From Planctomycetota bacterium (GTDB lineage Bacteria > Planctomycetota > Phycisphaerae > Sedimentisphaerales > Anaerohalosphaeraceae): a stretch of 21,812 nucleotides of DNA. A program made the position numbers and the translations under genes. The stretch lies in assembly GCA_021160785.1 (NCBI GenBank), contig JAGHBX010000099.1:1-21812 (forward strand). The letters are read 5' to 3'. Of this stretch, positions 14,891-21,812 are shown piece by piece; positions within the stretch are counted from its first letter, which is position 1; each line of letters starts with the position of its first letter. A model generated the notes under the pieces. That model saw only the letters and a program-made list of their open reading frames with translations, did no database searches and was not told the DNA's origin.

Positions 14891-17023
14891 TTAAAACGGC
14901 CACGGACAACTTGCATCGAGCGGATCATTACACTGGGCCCAGGTGGCAAGAATAACTACCGCATCGGACAATCCAACGTAGCAGTCCCCGTCAAAATCAT
15001 AGGGCAGCAGTAGTCCGTCTGCGATCACATCCGCACACGTCGGAGCGGTAACCGTAACAACGACCGTATCCGAGACATAGCCGGAGCCGGGTACGTCAGG
15101 GTCAACCGCATCAGGGTCAAACACTTGCAACTTCAACGTATACACGCCGGGCGCGGGGAATGATACAGTCGAAAGCGGGTCAGATGGGCTGGTAAACGTT
15201 GCCTCATAGATGGTCGGTCCACCATCAATGAGCGGTCCATCTGCCGTTACCCACAGAATAGACCCGCCAACGTCCGCTCTGCCCAAATCCGTAATAACAC
15301 CGGCAAGAGGACCTGCCGGAGGAGCCGTCGGCTTCCAGTTGATCCCAAAGTCTTCTCCGGCATCGACGGTCGCCACAATCGGGCCCATCCCGGTAAGCGA
15401 CAGGACGCTGTCATAGCCCGTTGCGTCCAGGGGCAGGGCATAGTTGTAAACCCGAACATCGTCGATAAGGCCATCATGATGCTTGTAGATTTCTGTATTC
15501 GGATCAGTACTTGCATCTGAGATCATACCGATATAGCTGTTCCAACTCGAAGTGCCGCTCAGATCATAATCGTCGGGAGGACCGGTATTTGTTCCTTCGA
15601 GTACTCCATCGCGATAAATGCGAATCTCGCCGCCCTCTCTCATGCCGACAAGGAAGTGCCAAAAGCCGTCATTGTTCGTGCCACCGTCTTGTACCGTGTA
15701 CTTGCCGCCATTGGTGTCGGCATCGGTAACGAGCGTAGCGTGACCGCTGGTGCCTTCATTATTAATCAAGCAGTAACGGTGTCCACCGGCGAGGTCAGCG
15801 CCATTGGCAAAGATAGCACCCTTGCCATAGTCGGAATTGCCCACTTTTACCTGGGTCGTTTTGATCCAGCCCGAGATTGTCCAGTCCGTGGTGCCGAAGT
15901 CAAGTTCGGTCGCAGGACCAAGATCAATATGCTTCAGGTTAGGATCGTGGTTATTATCTGTCCCTTCAAGACCAATGTAGTCAGTCAGATCTATGGAATG
16001 GGTGCCTACAGCAGCGTCAGTAACATACTCCGGCATGCCGTTCGGCTCCCCGGTGTACTCGGCGCCTTCCAGGGTTCCATCATTGCTGTTGATCGAAGCA
16101 TCGAGAGCATCCCCGTCGAGGGGCCAGTACCCGACCATCCACTCATCGGCATGGTCCTTGACGGTGACGGTGACGGTATCGTTGGCATCGGCGCCGGCGA
16201 TGTCGTAAACCTGCAGCATCAGTTCATAGACACCCTTTTCGCTAAACGTAACCGTCGGAGCAAGATCGTCAACGCCGCCGGCTGGAGTGAAGGTCGCCGT
16301 ACCCGGACCACTCAACTGGTACCAGAATGAAGACGTAATGCCTTCGGGCCAACCGTTCGAAGTACCGTCTTCAGAACCCTCATCGGTTGCTGAGCCCGCT
16401 AATTGGGCCGGCAAATCTATCAGATATACGGACTGATCCGGTCCGGCATCCGCAACGGGCGGCGGGTTAACAGTGAGGTCGGCAATTTCGATCTCTATGA
16501 AGCATACTTTGGCGTTGGTGCCGCCGTCAGTCGCCAAAGGCACAATAGTCAGGCGACCGTCGGTGACTTCCACATTGGCCAGCGTGTACTCATCCCAATT
16601 ATCCCCGCCGTCGGGATCCAGTACAACATGGCCTTCTACATCCAACACATTGACTTGGTCGGTATGATCAGGATCTCCGCAGACAATCCAGATGTTATAG
16701 ATGTTATCAGGAACGGCAATCTCCCAGGTCTTGGGCGTGTTATTCTGCTGGAGATGAATCAATGAGTCATACCGCTCATCCGGTGAACTGGCGTTGTTAC
16801 GGTTTCGTGTTGAACCGGTGAGGTTCTGACTAGACCCGTAAAAGAATCCGTTTCCTCTGTCTCCATACGCATCGCCGAAATCCTTTTCATAATCGGCAGG
16901 AATCGGGTCGGTTGAACCTGACTGCTGGAAGTTGATTTTCACAAAGGGAACCTGCCCGCTGGCGACACCGGCAATCATCACACCTGCAAGCATCAGAATT
17001 AACACAACATTTCGATCTTTCAT
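14891..17023 (-). CDS. Secreted PKD-LamG-PKD protein with dockerin-like C-terminus (paralogue A)
   Basis: 710 residues; GGAGG lies 9 bases before the ATG and a TAA is in frame just upstream, fixing the start. Signal peptide 1-23. Residues about 24-185 form a beta-rich malectin/carbohydrate-binding-like module (FVKINFQQSG, TWEIAVPDNIYNIWIVCGDP). PKD-like domains lie at about 190-290 (ADAGPDQSVY, YQLSGPGTATFTPAGG) and 550-660 (FPAPGVYTLKLQVFD); a LamG/concanavalin-like domain lies at about 297-530 (GYWPLDGDALDASINSNDGTLEG to DDVRVYNYAL). The C-terminus CADVIADGLLLPYDFDGDCY...CNDP resembles a single calcium-binding dockerin-like loop. Likely extracellular and glycan-binding; no catalytic site seen. 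Tandem paralogue of the gene upstream (gap 93 bases, with a strong hairpin), probably in one transcript. Confidence 0.88.
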   Translation of the reverse strand: MKDRNVVLILMLAGVMIAGVASGQVPFVKINFQQSGSTDPIPADYEKDFGDAYGDRGNGFFYGSSQNLTGSTRNRNNASSPDERYDSLIHLQQNNTPKTWEIAVPDNIYNIWIVCGDPDHTDQVNVLDVEGHVVLDPDGGDNWDEYTLANVEVTDGRLTIVPLATDGGTNAKVCFIEIEIADLTVNPPPVADAGPDQSVYLIDLPAQLAGSATDEGSEDGTSNGWPEGITSSFWYQLSGPGTATFTPAGGVDDLAPTVTFSEKGVYELMLQVYDIAGADANDTVTVTVKDHADEWMVGYWPLDGDALDASINSNDGTLEGAEYTGEPNGMPEYVTDAAVGTHSIDLTDYIGLEGTDNNHDPNLKHIDLGPATELDFGTTDWTISGWIKTTQVKVGNSDYGKGAIFANGADLAGGHRYCLINNEGTSGHATLVTDADTNGGKYTVQDGGTNNDGFWHFLVGMREGGEIRIYRDGVLEGTNTGPPDDYDLSGTSSWNSYIGMISDASTDPNTEIYKHHDGLIDDVRVYNYALPLDATGYDSVLSLTGMGPIVATVDAGEDFGINWKPTAPPAGPLAGVITDLGRADVGGSILWVTADGPLIDGGPTIYEATFTSPSDPLSTVSFPAPGVYTLKLQVFDPDAVDPDVPGSGYVSDTVVVTVTAPTCADVIADGLLLPYDFDGDCYVGLSDAVVILATWAQCNDPLDASCPWPF

Positions 17024-17064
17024 TTTTTGTGTCCTCCAAGTTTAAAACATGGGTTTGATCCGGC

Positions 17065-17097
17065 GTCGGACCGCGCGGCATGTGCCGCGCGGCCGAC
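17065..17097 (-). other. Strong GC-rich hairpin between the two LamG paralogues
   Basis: Arms at 17065-17080 and 17083-17097 pair over 15 bases with one bulged base around a 2-base gap (core CCGCGCGGCA/TGCCGCGCGG). No T-run follows on either strand, so it does not look like an ordinary intrinsic terminator. In a shared minus-strand transcript it could block exonucleases or tune relative expression of the two genes. Confidence 0.75.
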
Positions 17098-17116
17098 CGC
17101 TTCAATTTGATTTAGA

Positions 17117-19237
17117 TTACAAACCACTCCACGGGTCTTCACATTCGGCTGCCTGCGGATCGTTACACCTCATAAAGTCCGCGATAAATGCCGCAACATC
17201 GTTCAAATCGACACGGCAGTCCGGCGTTCCGTCGGGTCCGCTGATATCGCCGGGAAGAAGCAGACCTGCGGCTTCGACGTCGGCACAGTTGGGACTGATG
17301 ATCGTCAGTGTAACTTCACTGGTGTCGGTTATTATACCGAGATTTACGTCCTCAACCGCCAACTGCAGTACGTATACGCCGAACTCGGGGAAAGTAACAT
17401 CGGTAACTAACGCAGTGTCATCGACAAATACCGCATTGGAGTCGGCGGGACCACTTACAGTTGTCCATTTAAGGTTCAGTGTGCCCGGTATGCCGTTGTC
17501 GATAACAGTGCCAGCCGTTTGGACCGACTCACCCGGCTGGAGCTGGTAACTCGCATCGGAACCGGCATCACAGTCAGCCGCAAGCTCACCCATCGCGGTA
17601 AGTTCCAGGACGTCCAGATAGGTCGCATCCTCAAGAGGCAGTGCATAGTTGTAAACACGCACATCGTCGATAAGACCATCGTAATGCTTGAAGATTCCAC
17701 CCCTGGCATCTGAGATCATACCGATATAGCTGTTCCACCCCGAAGCGTCGCTCAGGTCATAGTCCGCCGGCACAGTATCCGTGTCGTCAAGTATACCATC
17801 GCGATAGAGGCGAAGCTCGTTGCCGGCTCTCATGCCGACTACAAAGTGCCACATGTCGTCATTCAAGAGATTGCCGCCGTCGGTCTGTAAAATGCGCTTG
17901 GTATCGGTAGAATCCTGATCCGTAACGAAATCTACGCGACCGGAGCTTGTTTCGCCTAAAAGCAAACAGTAACGGGTTCCGGGGGTGTAATCAGCGCCGT
18001 TGCCGAAGATAGCAGCTTTACCAATATCCCCGGAGGATCCCTTTACCTGGGTCGATTTAAACCAGGCCGAGACCGTCCAGTCAGTGGCGCCAAAGTTTAG
18101 TTCGGGTGCAGGGCCAAGATCGACATGGGGCTGATTCGGATCGTGATCATCTACCGCCTGCAGGCCAAGATAGTCAGTTACATCTATGGAATTCGTGCCG
18201 ACAGCAGCGTCTGCAGAATAAGTCGGCATGCCGCCCGGCTGTCCCTCAAGGGTTCCATCGTTACTGTTCATCGAAGCGTCCAGCGCATCCCCGTCGAGGG
18301 GCCAGTGCCCGACCAGAAAGTCATCGGCATGGTCCTTGACGGTGATGACAACAATATCGTTGCCATCCTTGGGTTCGATGTCGGTAGCCTGCAGCACCAG
18401 CTCATAGACACCCGTGTCGCTAAACGTAACCGTCGGAGCAAGCTCGTCGATGCCGCCGGCTGGAGTGAAGGTCGCCGTACCCGGACCGCTCAACTGGTAC
18501 CAGTATGAAGACACAACGCCTCCGGGAGTACCGGGCGAAGTCCCGTCCGCGGGACCGGCATCGGTTGCTGAGCCGGCTAATTGGACCGGTAAACCTTCCG
18601 GGTCGTAGACGCTTTGATCCGGTCCGGCATCAACAATCGGCGCCGGATTGATGGTCATATCCTGCAACGCCAGAAGAACACCATCATATTGCGTTCTGCC
18701 GCCATTCTTACCAAAATAGAGAACAATCTGACCGGCGCCATCTGCAGCGAATGTCTCCTCACGAAGCAGCCACAAATATGACCCTTTGCCACCTTCTCCA
18801 TCGCCTGCAACATATATTCCAGTGGTCGCGTCCGTTGGGTTTATCAGATTTTCCGATGCTGAAGCGAGTCCCCATTTATAACCATATTTGTCGCCGTCAT
18901 GCATCTGCTTAATATATATATCGTAAGTGGCTCCAGCGGCAAGGCCTGTGATAGTAGCAGTGAAATCGGTTTCAGAGTTGTTCTTACTGTCATAACAATC
19001 TCCATTGACAAAGATATCACTATCGCTGCCATCGGGATAACCCCAGTTAGAAGCGTTGGTGGTACAGGTAATACCGCCGCGTGTGTAGCCTACACCATTA
19101 GCCACGAAGTCCAGGTATGTAGTGGAGACAGAGGTAACTAAAGCTTCAACGTCGCCGGGGGTAGGCTGTGCAAACAGCGGACTGCTAAGCACTGCGCACA
19201 TGAGCATTAACATTAGCACAACATTTCGATTTTTCAT
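17117..19237 (-). CDS. Secreted PKD-LamG-PKD protein with dockerin-like C-terminus (paralogue B)
   Basis: 706 residues from the ATG at 19235-19237, chosen because it repeats the same GGAGGACACAAAAAATG leader as paralogue A and begins the signal peptide (MKNRNVVLMLMLM...FAQ). A second in-frame ATG at 19297 has an excellent AGGAGG at 6 bases and would add 20 polar residues. Residues about 25-190 form a beta-rich N-terminal module unlike that of paralogue A (TTYLDFVANGVGYTRGG, ATITGLAAGATYDIYIKQ). Then PKD-like (about 200-302), LamG (about 308-538, GHWPLDGDALDASMNSNDGTLEG to DDVRVYNYALPL), PKD-like (about 555-648), and a Cys-bearing dockerin-like end (CADVEAAGLLLPGDI, DCRVDLNDVAAFIADFMRCNDP). 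Likely extracellular glycan binding; no enzyme domain seen. Confidence 0.88.
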   Translation of the reverse strand: MKNRNVVLMLMLMCAVLSSPLFAQPTPGDVEALVTSVSTTYLDFVANGVGYTRGGITCTTNASNWGYPDGSDSDIFVNGDCYDSKNNSETDFTATITGLAAGATYDIYIKQMHDGDKYGYKWGLASASENLINPTDATTGIYVAGDGEGGKGSYLWLLREETFAADGAGQIVLYFGKNGGRTQYDGVLLALQDMTINPAPIVDAGPDQSVYDPEGLPVQLAGSATDAGPADGTSPGTPGGVVSSYWYQLSGPGTATFTPAGGIDELAPTVTFSDTGVYELVLQATDIEPKDGNDIVVITVKDHADDFLVGHWPLDGDALDASMNSNDGTLEGQPGGMPTYSADAAVGTNSIDVTDYLGLQAVDDHDPNQPHVDLGPAPELNFGATDWTVSAWFKSTQVKGSSGDIGKAAIFGNGADYTPGTRYCLLLGETSSGRVDFVTDQDSTDTKRILQTDGGNLLNDDMWHFVVGMRAGNELRLYRDGILDDTDTVPADYDLSDASGWNSYIGMISDARGGIFKHYDGLIDDVRVYNYALPLEDATYLDVLELTAMGELAADCDAGSDASYQLQPGESVQTAGTVIDNGIPGTLNLKWTTVSGPADSNAVFVDDTALVTDVTFPEFGVYVLQLAVEDVNLGIITDTSEVTLTIISPNCADVEAAGLLLPGDISGPDGTPDCRVDLNDVAAFIADFMRCNDPQAAECEDPWSGL

Positions 19238-19311
19238 TTTTTGTGTCCTCCAGTTAAAAAAAGTAATATTACGATTTCGTTCTTCAAAATCATCCATACC
19301 GTACCTCCTGA

Positions 19312-19512
19312 TTAAGTAAATCCAAAGCCATCCGCCTCAAACAGCAGCGACAATGATCCGCCGCCGTCGCAAAACGCCGTCGGTGTATGAATTGCGGGGA
19401 GAAAAGATTCTGAGAAAAAGACTGGAGACCGACCGTTCGACCCCCACCCTGTCGGACATGCACATGAATAGTGCACATATCGAGTCTTATCAACACCTCC
19501 CTTTTCCAGCAT
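19312..19512 (-). CDS. Possible small leader reading frame upstream of LamG paralogue B
   Basis: 66 codons starting at an ATG (19510-19512) with AGGAGG 10 bases upstream, ending 14 bases before the alternative ATG of paralogue B at 19297. The product (MLEKGGVDKTRYVHY..., with three Cys and a Gly/Phe-rich end) matches nothing recognised and has no signal or membrane segment. It lies inside the predicted leader transcript, so it could be a leader peptide, or simply chance. Confidence 0.25.
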   Translation of the reverse strand: MLEKGGVDKTRYVHYSCACPTGWGSNGRSPVFFSESFLPAIHTPTAFCDGGGSLSLLFEADGFGFT

Positions 19513-19575
19513 TACGGGCGGCCCTCCTGCACTTACTGCAGATACATGAAGATAAACATATACGCTACAATCTCT

Positions 19576-19603
19576 ATTATAGGAACTGGGGACATCCAGT
19601 CAA
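19576..19603 (-). promoter_or_regulatory. Strong sigma70-like promoter for the LamG paralogue pair
   Basis: Minus-strand TTGACT (19598-19603) and perfect TATAAT (19576-19581) with a 16-base spacer, the best promoter match in the window. The predicted leader to the paralogue B start is about 330 bases, long enough for leader regulation. Confidence 0.65.
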
Positions 19604-19800
19604 GAAAAAACTTCCAAAAAAGATTGCCTGACGTTTCTGACTCCGCCATGTCCTCAATGCCGCCGTCTGTGCCGCCGGGGGCTTGAATTGAACAACGATT
19701 CCGCACCAAAAAGCGATTTTGCGTCCGATATGACAAAAAAGAAGTTAAGTAGCCAAATTAGCAGGTCGAATAAGACAAAAGTCAGTTTGCATATCCATTG

Positions 19801-19812
19801 ATTGTATACAAT
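19801..19812 (+). promoter_or_regulatory. Perfect 12-base palindrome and possible -10 before the tubulin-like gene
   Basis: ATTGTATACAAT is its own reverse complement and contains a -10-like TACAAT (19807-19812), about 80 bases before the tubulin-like ATG. A clear -35 at 16-18 bases is lacking (nearest is TTGCAT at 19787, 14 bases away). It may be an operator overlapping a promoter. Confidence 0.35.
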
Positions 19813-19890
19813 GTGATAGGAAAAGAAGAAATTACTGGAAACGCAATAACGAAATTCTAAAAACTCATTTTTTGTTGGAGGATCACCAAA

Positions 19891-21531
19891 ATGGCAGGAC
19901 GAACGACAAGTAGAACAGCCAAAAGGCGCACAACCACAAAGGCAAAGGCTAAACCCAGGGCCACAACCAGGAAACGCACGACCACTAAGGCTAAGGCCAA
20001 ACCCAGGGCCACAGCCAGGAAACGCACAACCACCAAGGCAAAGGCTAAACCCAGGGCCACAGCCAAAAAGCGCACAACCACCAAGGCAAAGGCTAAACCC
20101 AGAGCCACAGCCAAAAAACGCACAACCACCAAGGCAAAGGCTAAACCCAGGGCCACAGCAAAGAAGCGCACAACCACCAAGGCCAAGGCCAAACCCAGGG
20201 CCACAGCCAGGAAGCGCACGACCACTAAGGCGAAGGCCAAACCCAGGGCCACAGCCAAAAAGCGCACGACCACTAAGGCGAAGGCTAAACCCAGGGCCAC
20301 GACCAGGAAACGCACAACCACAAAGGCCAGAACAAGCACTCGTAAAGTCGCCTCAAAACCGCGCAGGACAGAGTCAAGTGCTCAATTCGATTTGAATTCG
20401 TGGCTGCTGCCGACTCTTGATCTGGAACAGTATCAGCCTCATGTCGAAGAAGAAGTCGGTGTCGTCGACAACATCAAGGGCTCGACGCGTTTTGCATGGT
20501 TCGGTGCGGGTCAGTGCGGCGGAAGACTGGTAAAGTCTTTCTATGACCTCGGTTACAGAAAGGTTCTTGCGGTCAACACCACTCACCACGATCTGGATCT
20601 TCTTGATATCCCCGCCGCACAAAAGTTCCTGATGGACATCGGCGAAAAGGGTGCAGGCAAAGACCCGAGTCGCGGACGCGATGCCGTGCAGCAGTGCCAG
20701 CAGGAAATACTTCACAGCGCCAGGCAGACATTCGGCACACAGGTCGATCGCATAATGGTATGCTTCGGCGCCGGCGGTGGAACCGGCAGCGGCAGCGTCA
20801 AGGGCTTGATCGAGATCGCCAAAAGATATGCACGCTACATCGGCCTCAAGGATCCGAACAAGAAGGTCGGCGCGATCATGACTCTGCCGACAGTCGGCGA
20901 GGCAAGCTCTCCGATGGTCGCGGAAAACGCTTACGAAGTGGCAAAAGATTTGACCAAGATGGCTGCCGACGGCAAGATTTCCCCGTTGATCATCGTCGAC
21001 AACGACAAGATTAGCAAGATGTATCCGGGCATGACTGTAAGGCAGTTCTGGCCCAGCATCAACAACACGGTCGCGGCGCTGTTTGACATCTTCAACCGCC
21101 TAAGCTCAATGAGCAGCCGGTACACCTCGTTCGATCCGGTCGATTATCACAGCATTATCGAGTCCGGCGGATGCGCGATCATGGGTCTGACGAAGGTCAC
21201 CGAGTTTGGCGATAAGTTTGCCCTCTCTCAGGCGGTCAAGAAGAACCTGGAGAAGACTCTGCTGGCCGGCGGTTTCGATCTGTCGTCAGCCAGGCTGGCA
21301 GGCTGCATAGCAGTCGGCGGCAAGAAGCAGATGCACAACGTCAAAGGCCTGCAGGACAACATCGATTACGCCTTCGATGTTCTGTCTGAGATTACGGGCA
21401 ATGCGACAATCCACCGCGGCATCTACGAGGACAACAAGGATTCGCTGAGAGTTTATACAATCATCGGCGGCCTGCATGACTGTACTGCCAGGCTTGAGGA
21501 ACTCAAAAGCCGCTGTGCCGTTGGCGTATAG
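19891..21531 (+). CDS. FtsZ/tubulin-family GTPase with histone H1-like repeat N-terminus
   Basis: 546 residues; GGAGG is 9 bases before the ATG. Residues 12-139 are eight copies of KRTTTKAKAKPRATAR, then a partial copy and a basic linker to about 160; such Lys/Ala/Pro/Thr tails resemble histone H1, chlamydial Hc2 and AlgP and are expected to bind DNA or RNA. Residues about 195-546 are a tubulin/FtsZ fold: T1 loop GAGQCGG (205-211), T3 loop GAGKDPSRGRDA (254-265), GTP-binding signature GGGTGSG (295-301), LIIVDNDKI (367-375, cf. FtsZ TIPNDKL) and T7 segment SFDPVDYHSIIESGGCAIMG (413-432). By eye, the T7 aspartates (Asp415, Asp418) align with FtsZ Asp209/Asp212, while Asn207 is Ser413. No FtsZ-type C-terminal partner peptide is seen. 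Probably a GTP-dependent filament acting on the nucleoid; no division-cluster genes adjoin it. Confidence 0.92.
   Translation: MAGRTTSRTAKRRTTTKAKAKPRATTRKRTTTKAKAKPRATARKRTTTKAKAKPRATAKKRTTTKAKAKPRATAKKRTTTKAKAKPRATAKKRTTTKAKAKPRATARKRTTTKAKAKPRATAKKRTTTKAKAKPRATTRKRTTTKARTSTRKVASKPRRTESSAQFDLNSWLLPTLDLEQYQPHVEEEVGVVDNIKGSTRFAWFGAGQCGGRLVKSFYDLGYRKVLAVNTTHHDLDLLDIPAAQKFLMDIGEKGAGKDPSRGRDAVQQCQQEILHSARQTFGTQVDRIMVCFGAGGGTGSGSVKGLIEIAKRYARYIGLKDPNKKVGAIMTLPTVGEASSPMVAENAYEVAKDLTKMAADGKISPLIIVDNDKISKMYPGMTVRQFWPSINNTVAALFDIFNRLSSMSSRYTSFDPVDYHSIIESGGCAIMGLTKVTEFGDKFALSQAVKKNLEKTLLAGGFDLSSARLAGCIAVGGKKQMHNVKGLQDNIDYAFDVLSEITGNATIHRGIYEDNKDSLRVYTIIGGLHDCTARLEELKSRCAVGV
19924..20330 (+). repeat. 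Eight 48-base tandem repeats plus a partial copy, coding
   Basis: Eight in-frame 48-base units (19924-20307) and a partial ninth encode the basic tail of the tubulin-like protein. Copies differ mostly at silent positions and by Arg/Lys or Ala/Thr swaps near the unit end, indicating recent expansion with purifying selection for basic character. Confidence 0.95.
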
Positions 21532-21564
21532 CATGAATCTCCCGAACAAATGATTCGTGTCCTT

Positions 21565-21614
21565 CGCCGGGCATGTCGCGCTGAAGATCAGCCGATATGC
21601 CCGGCGATTTTTTT
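21565..21614 (+). terminator. Intrinsic terminator after the tubulin-like gene
   Basis: A perfect 10-base inverted repeat (CGCCGGGCAT at 21565-21574, ATGCCCGGCG at 21597-21606) with a nested GCTGA/TCAGC stem in the loop is followed by A and seven T. It lies 33 bases after the stop at 21531, so the tubulin-like gene is probably a single-gene unit. From 21615 to the window end no gene or site could be supported. Confidence 0.9.
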
Positions 21615-21812
21615 CGCCATCCCCACCACTGCCTGCCCGCTTTATCTGCATATTGTCAATTGCGCACAACGTCCGAGCACAGCACGGACAAACGAGTTTG
21701 TCGACGCCGACCGATGCTTGTTCCGGGGGTGGTCGGTGGCCCGCCGGGGCTGTTTATTGTCGCTGCGATTAGGATGGTTGCGCTGGGTTAGGTATTTGGG
21801 TCTGATTGGACT

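Larger units (their letters stand above)
19238..19890. other. Divergent intergenic region between LamG paralogue B and the tubulin-like gene
   Basis: 653 bases. It holds a strong minus-strand promoter (19576-19603), a roughly 330-base leader towards paralogue B with a possible small reading frame (19312-19512) and two in-frame start sites, and an AT-rich plus-strand control region (about 19690-19890) with a 12-base palindrome before the tubulin-like gene. Other open frames here lack ribosome sites or recognisable protein character. Confidence 0.6.

Noticed and set aside
19353..19631. 92-codon plus-strand open frame in the divergent intergenic region
   Set aside because: No ribosome site, low-complexity Arg/Lys composition, and it crosses the strong minus-strand promoter.
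19924..20330. Regular 48-base repeats as a CRISPR array
   Set aside because: Units abut directly with no spacers, stay in one reading frame and encode a basic peptide.
19857..20339. Minus-strand open frame encoding a repeated hydrophobic Leu/Ala/Val protein opposite the basic repeats
   Set aside because: It is the complement of the 48-base coding repeats; the pattern is forced by the other strand, there is no ribosome site, and the tubulin-like gene fully explains the region.

Overview
The window reads as a chromosomal segment of an environmental bacterium, most likely a planctomycete of the Phycisphaerae/Sedimentisphaerales type. This is inferred from protein style only: large secreted LamG/PKD/beta-helix proteins ending in a dockerin-like segment, a sigma factor with a membrane-anchored C-terminal extension, and a divergent FtsZ/tubulin-like GTPase. 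No rRNA, tRNA, CRISPR array or insertion sequence was seen. All genes from 1 to about 19,300 lie on the minus strand; the only plus-strand gene is the tubulin-like one at 19891-21531.

Layout, low to high coordinate. (a) 1-2526: an apparent operon, transcribed leftwards from a promoter at 2568-2596, encoding a divergent Nramp-type transporter, an NAD-dependent epimerase/dehydratase-like protein and the start of a dihydrodipicolinate-synthase-like aldolase that runs off the window. (b) 2661-5191: a secreted ankyrin plus TolB-like beta-propeller protein followed by a Tat-exported aldo/keto reductase. (c) 5370-8284: a PepSY-like exported protein with an acidic/His tail, a partial terminator, then an OmpR-type response regulator and its histidine kinase overlapping by 4 bases; direct repeats upstream of the PepSY-like gene look like a site for the regulator. 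(d) 8424-9209: an AT-rich sulfotransferase-like gene beside a short gene remnant, probably an acquired island. (e) 9286-14521: a sigma factor fused to a membrane segment and a large outer domain, followed 25 bases later by a 1098-residue beta-helix/LamG/dockerin-like secreted protein. (f) 14891-19237: two tandem paralogous secreted PKD/LamG/PKD/dockerin-like proteins with unrelated N-terminal modules, closed by a good intrinsic terminator. (g) 19891-21531: the tubulin/FtsZ-family GTPase with eight near-identical 16-residue Lys/Arg/Thr/Ala/Pro repeats at its N-terminus, resembling histone H1-like DNA-binding tails, followed by an intrinsic terminator.

The most unusual item is the last gene: a cytoskeletal GTPase whose N-terminal tail looks built to bind nucleic acid, suggesting a filament coupled to the nucleoid. 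The sigma factor with its own transmembrane and outer domain, next to a giant secreted protein, is the second point of interest.
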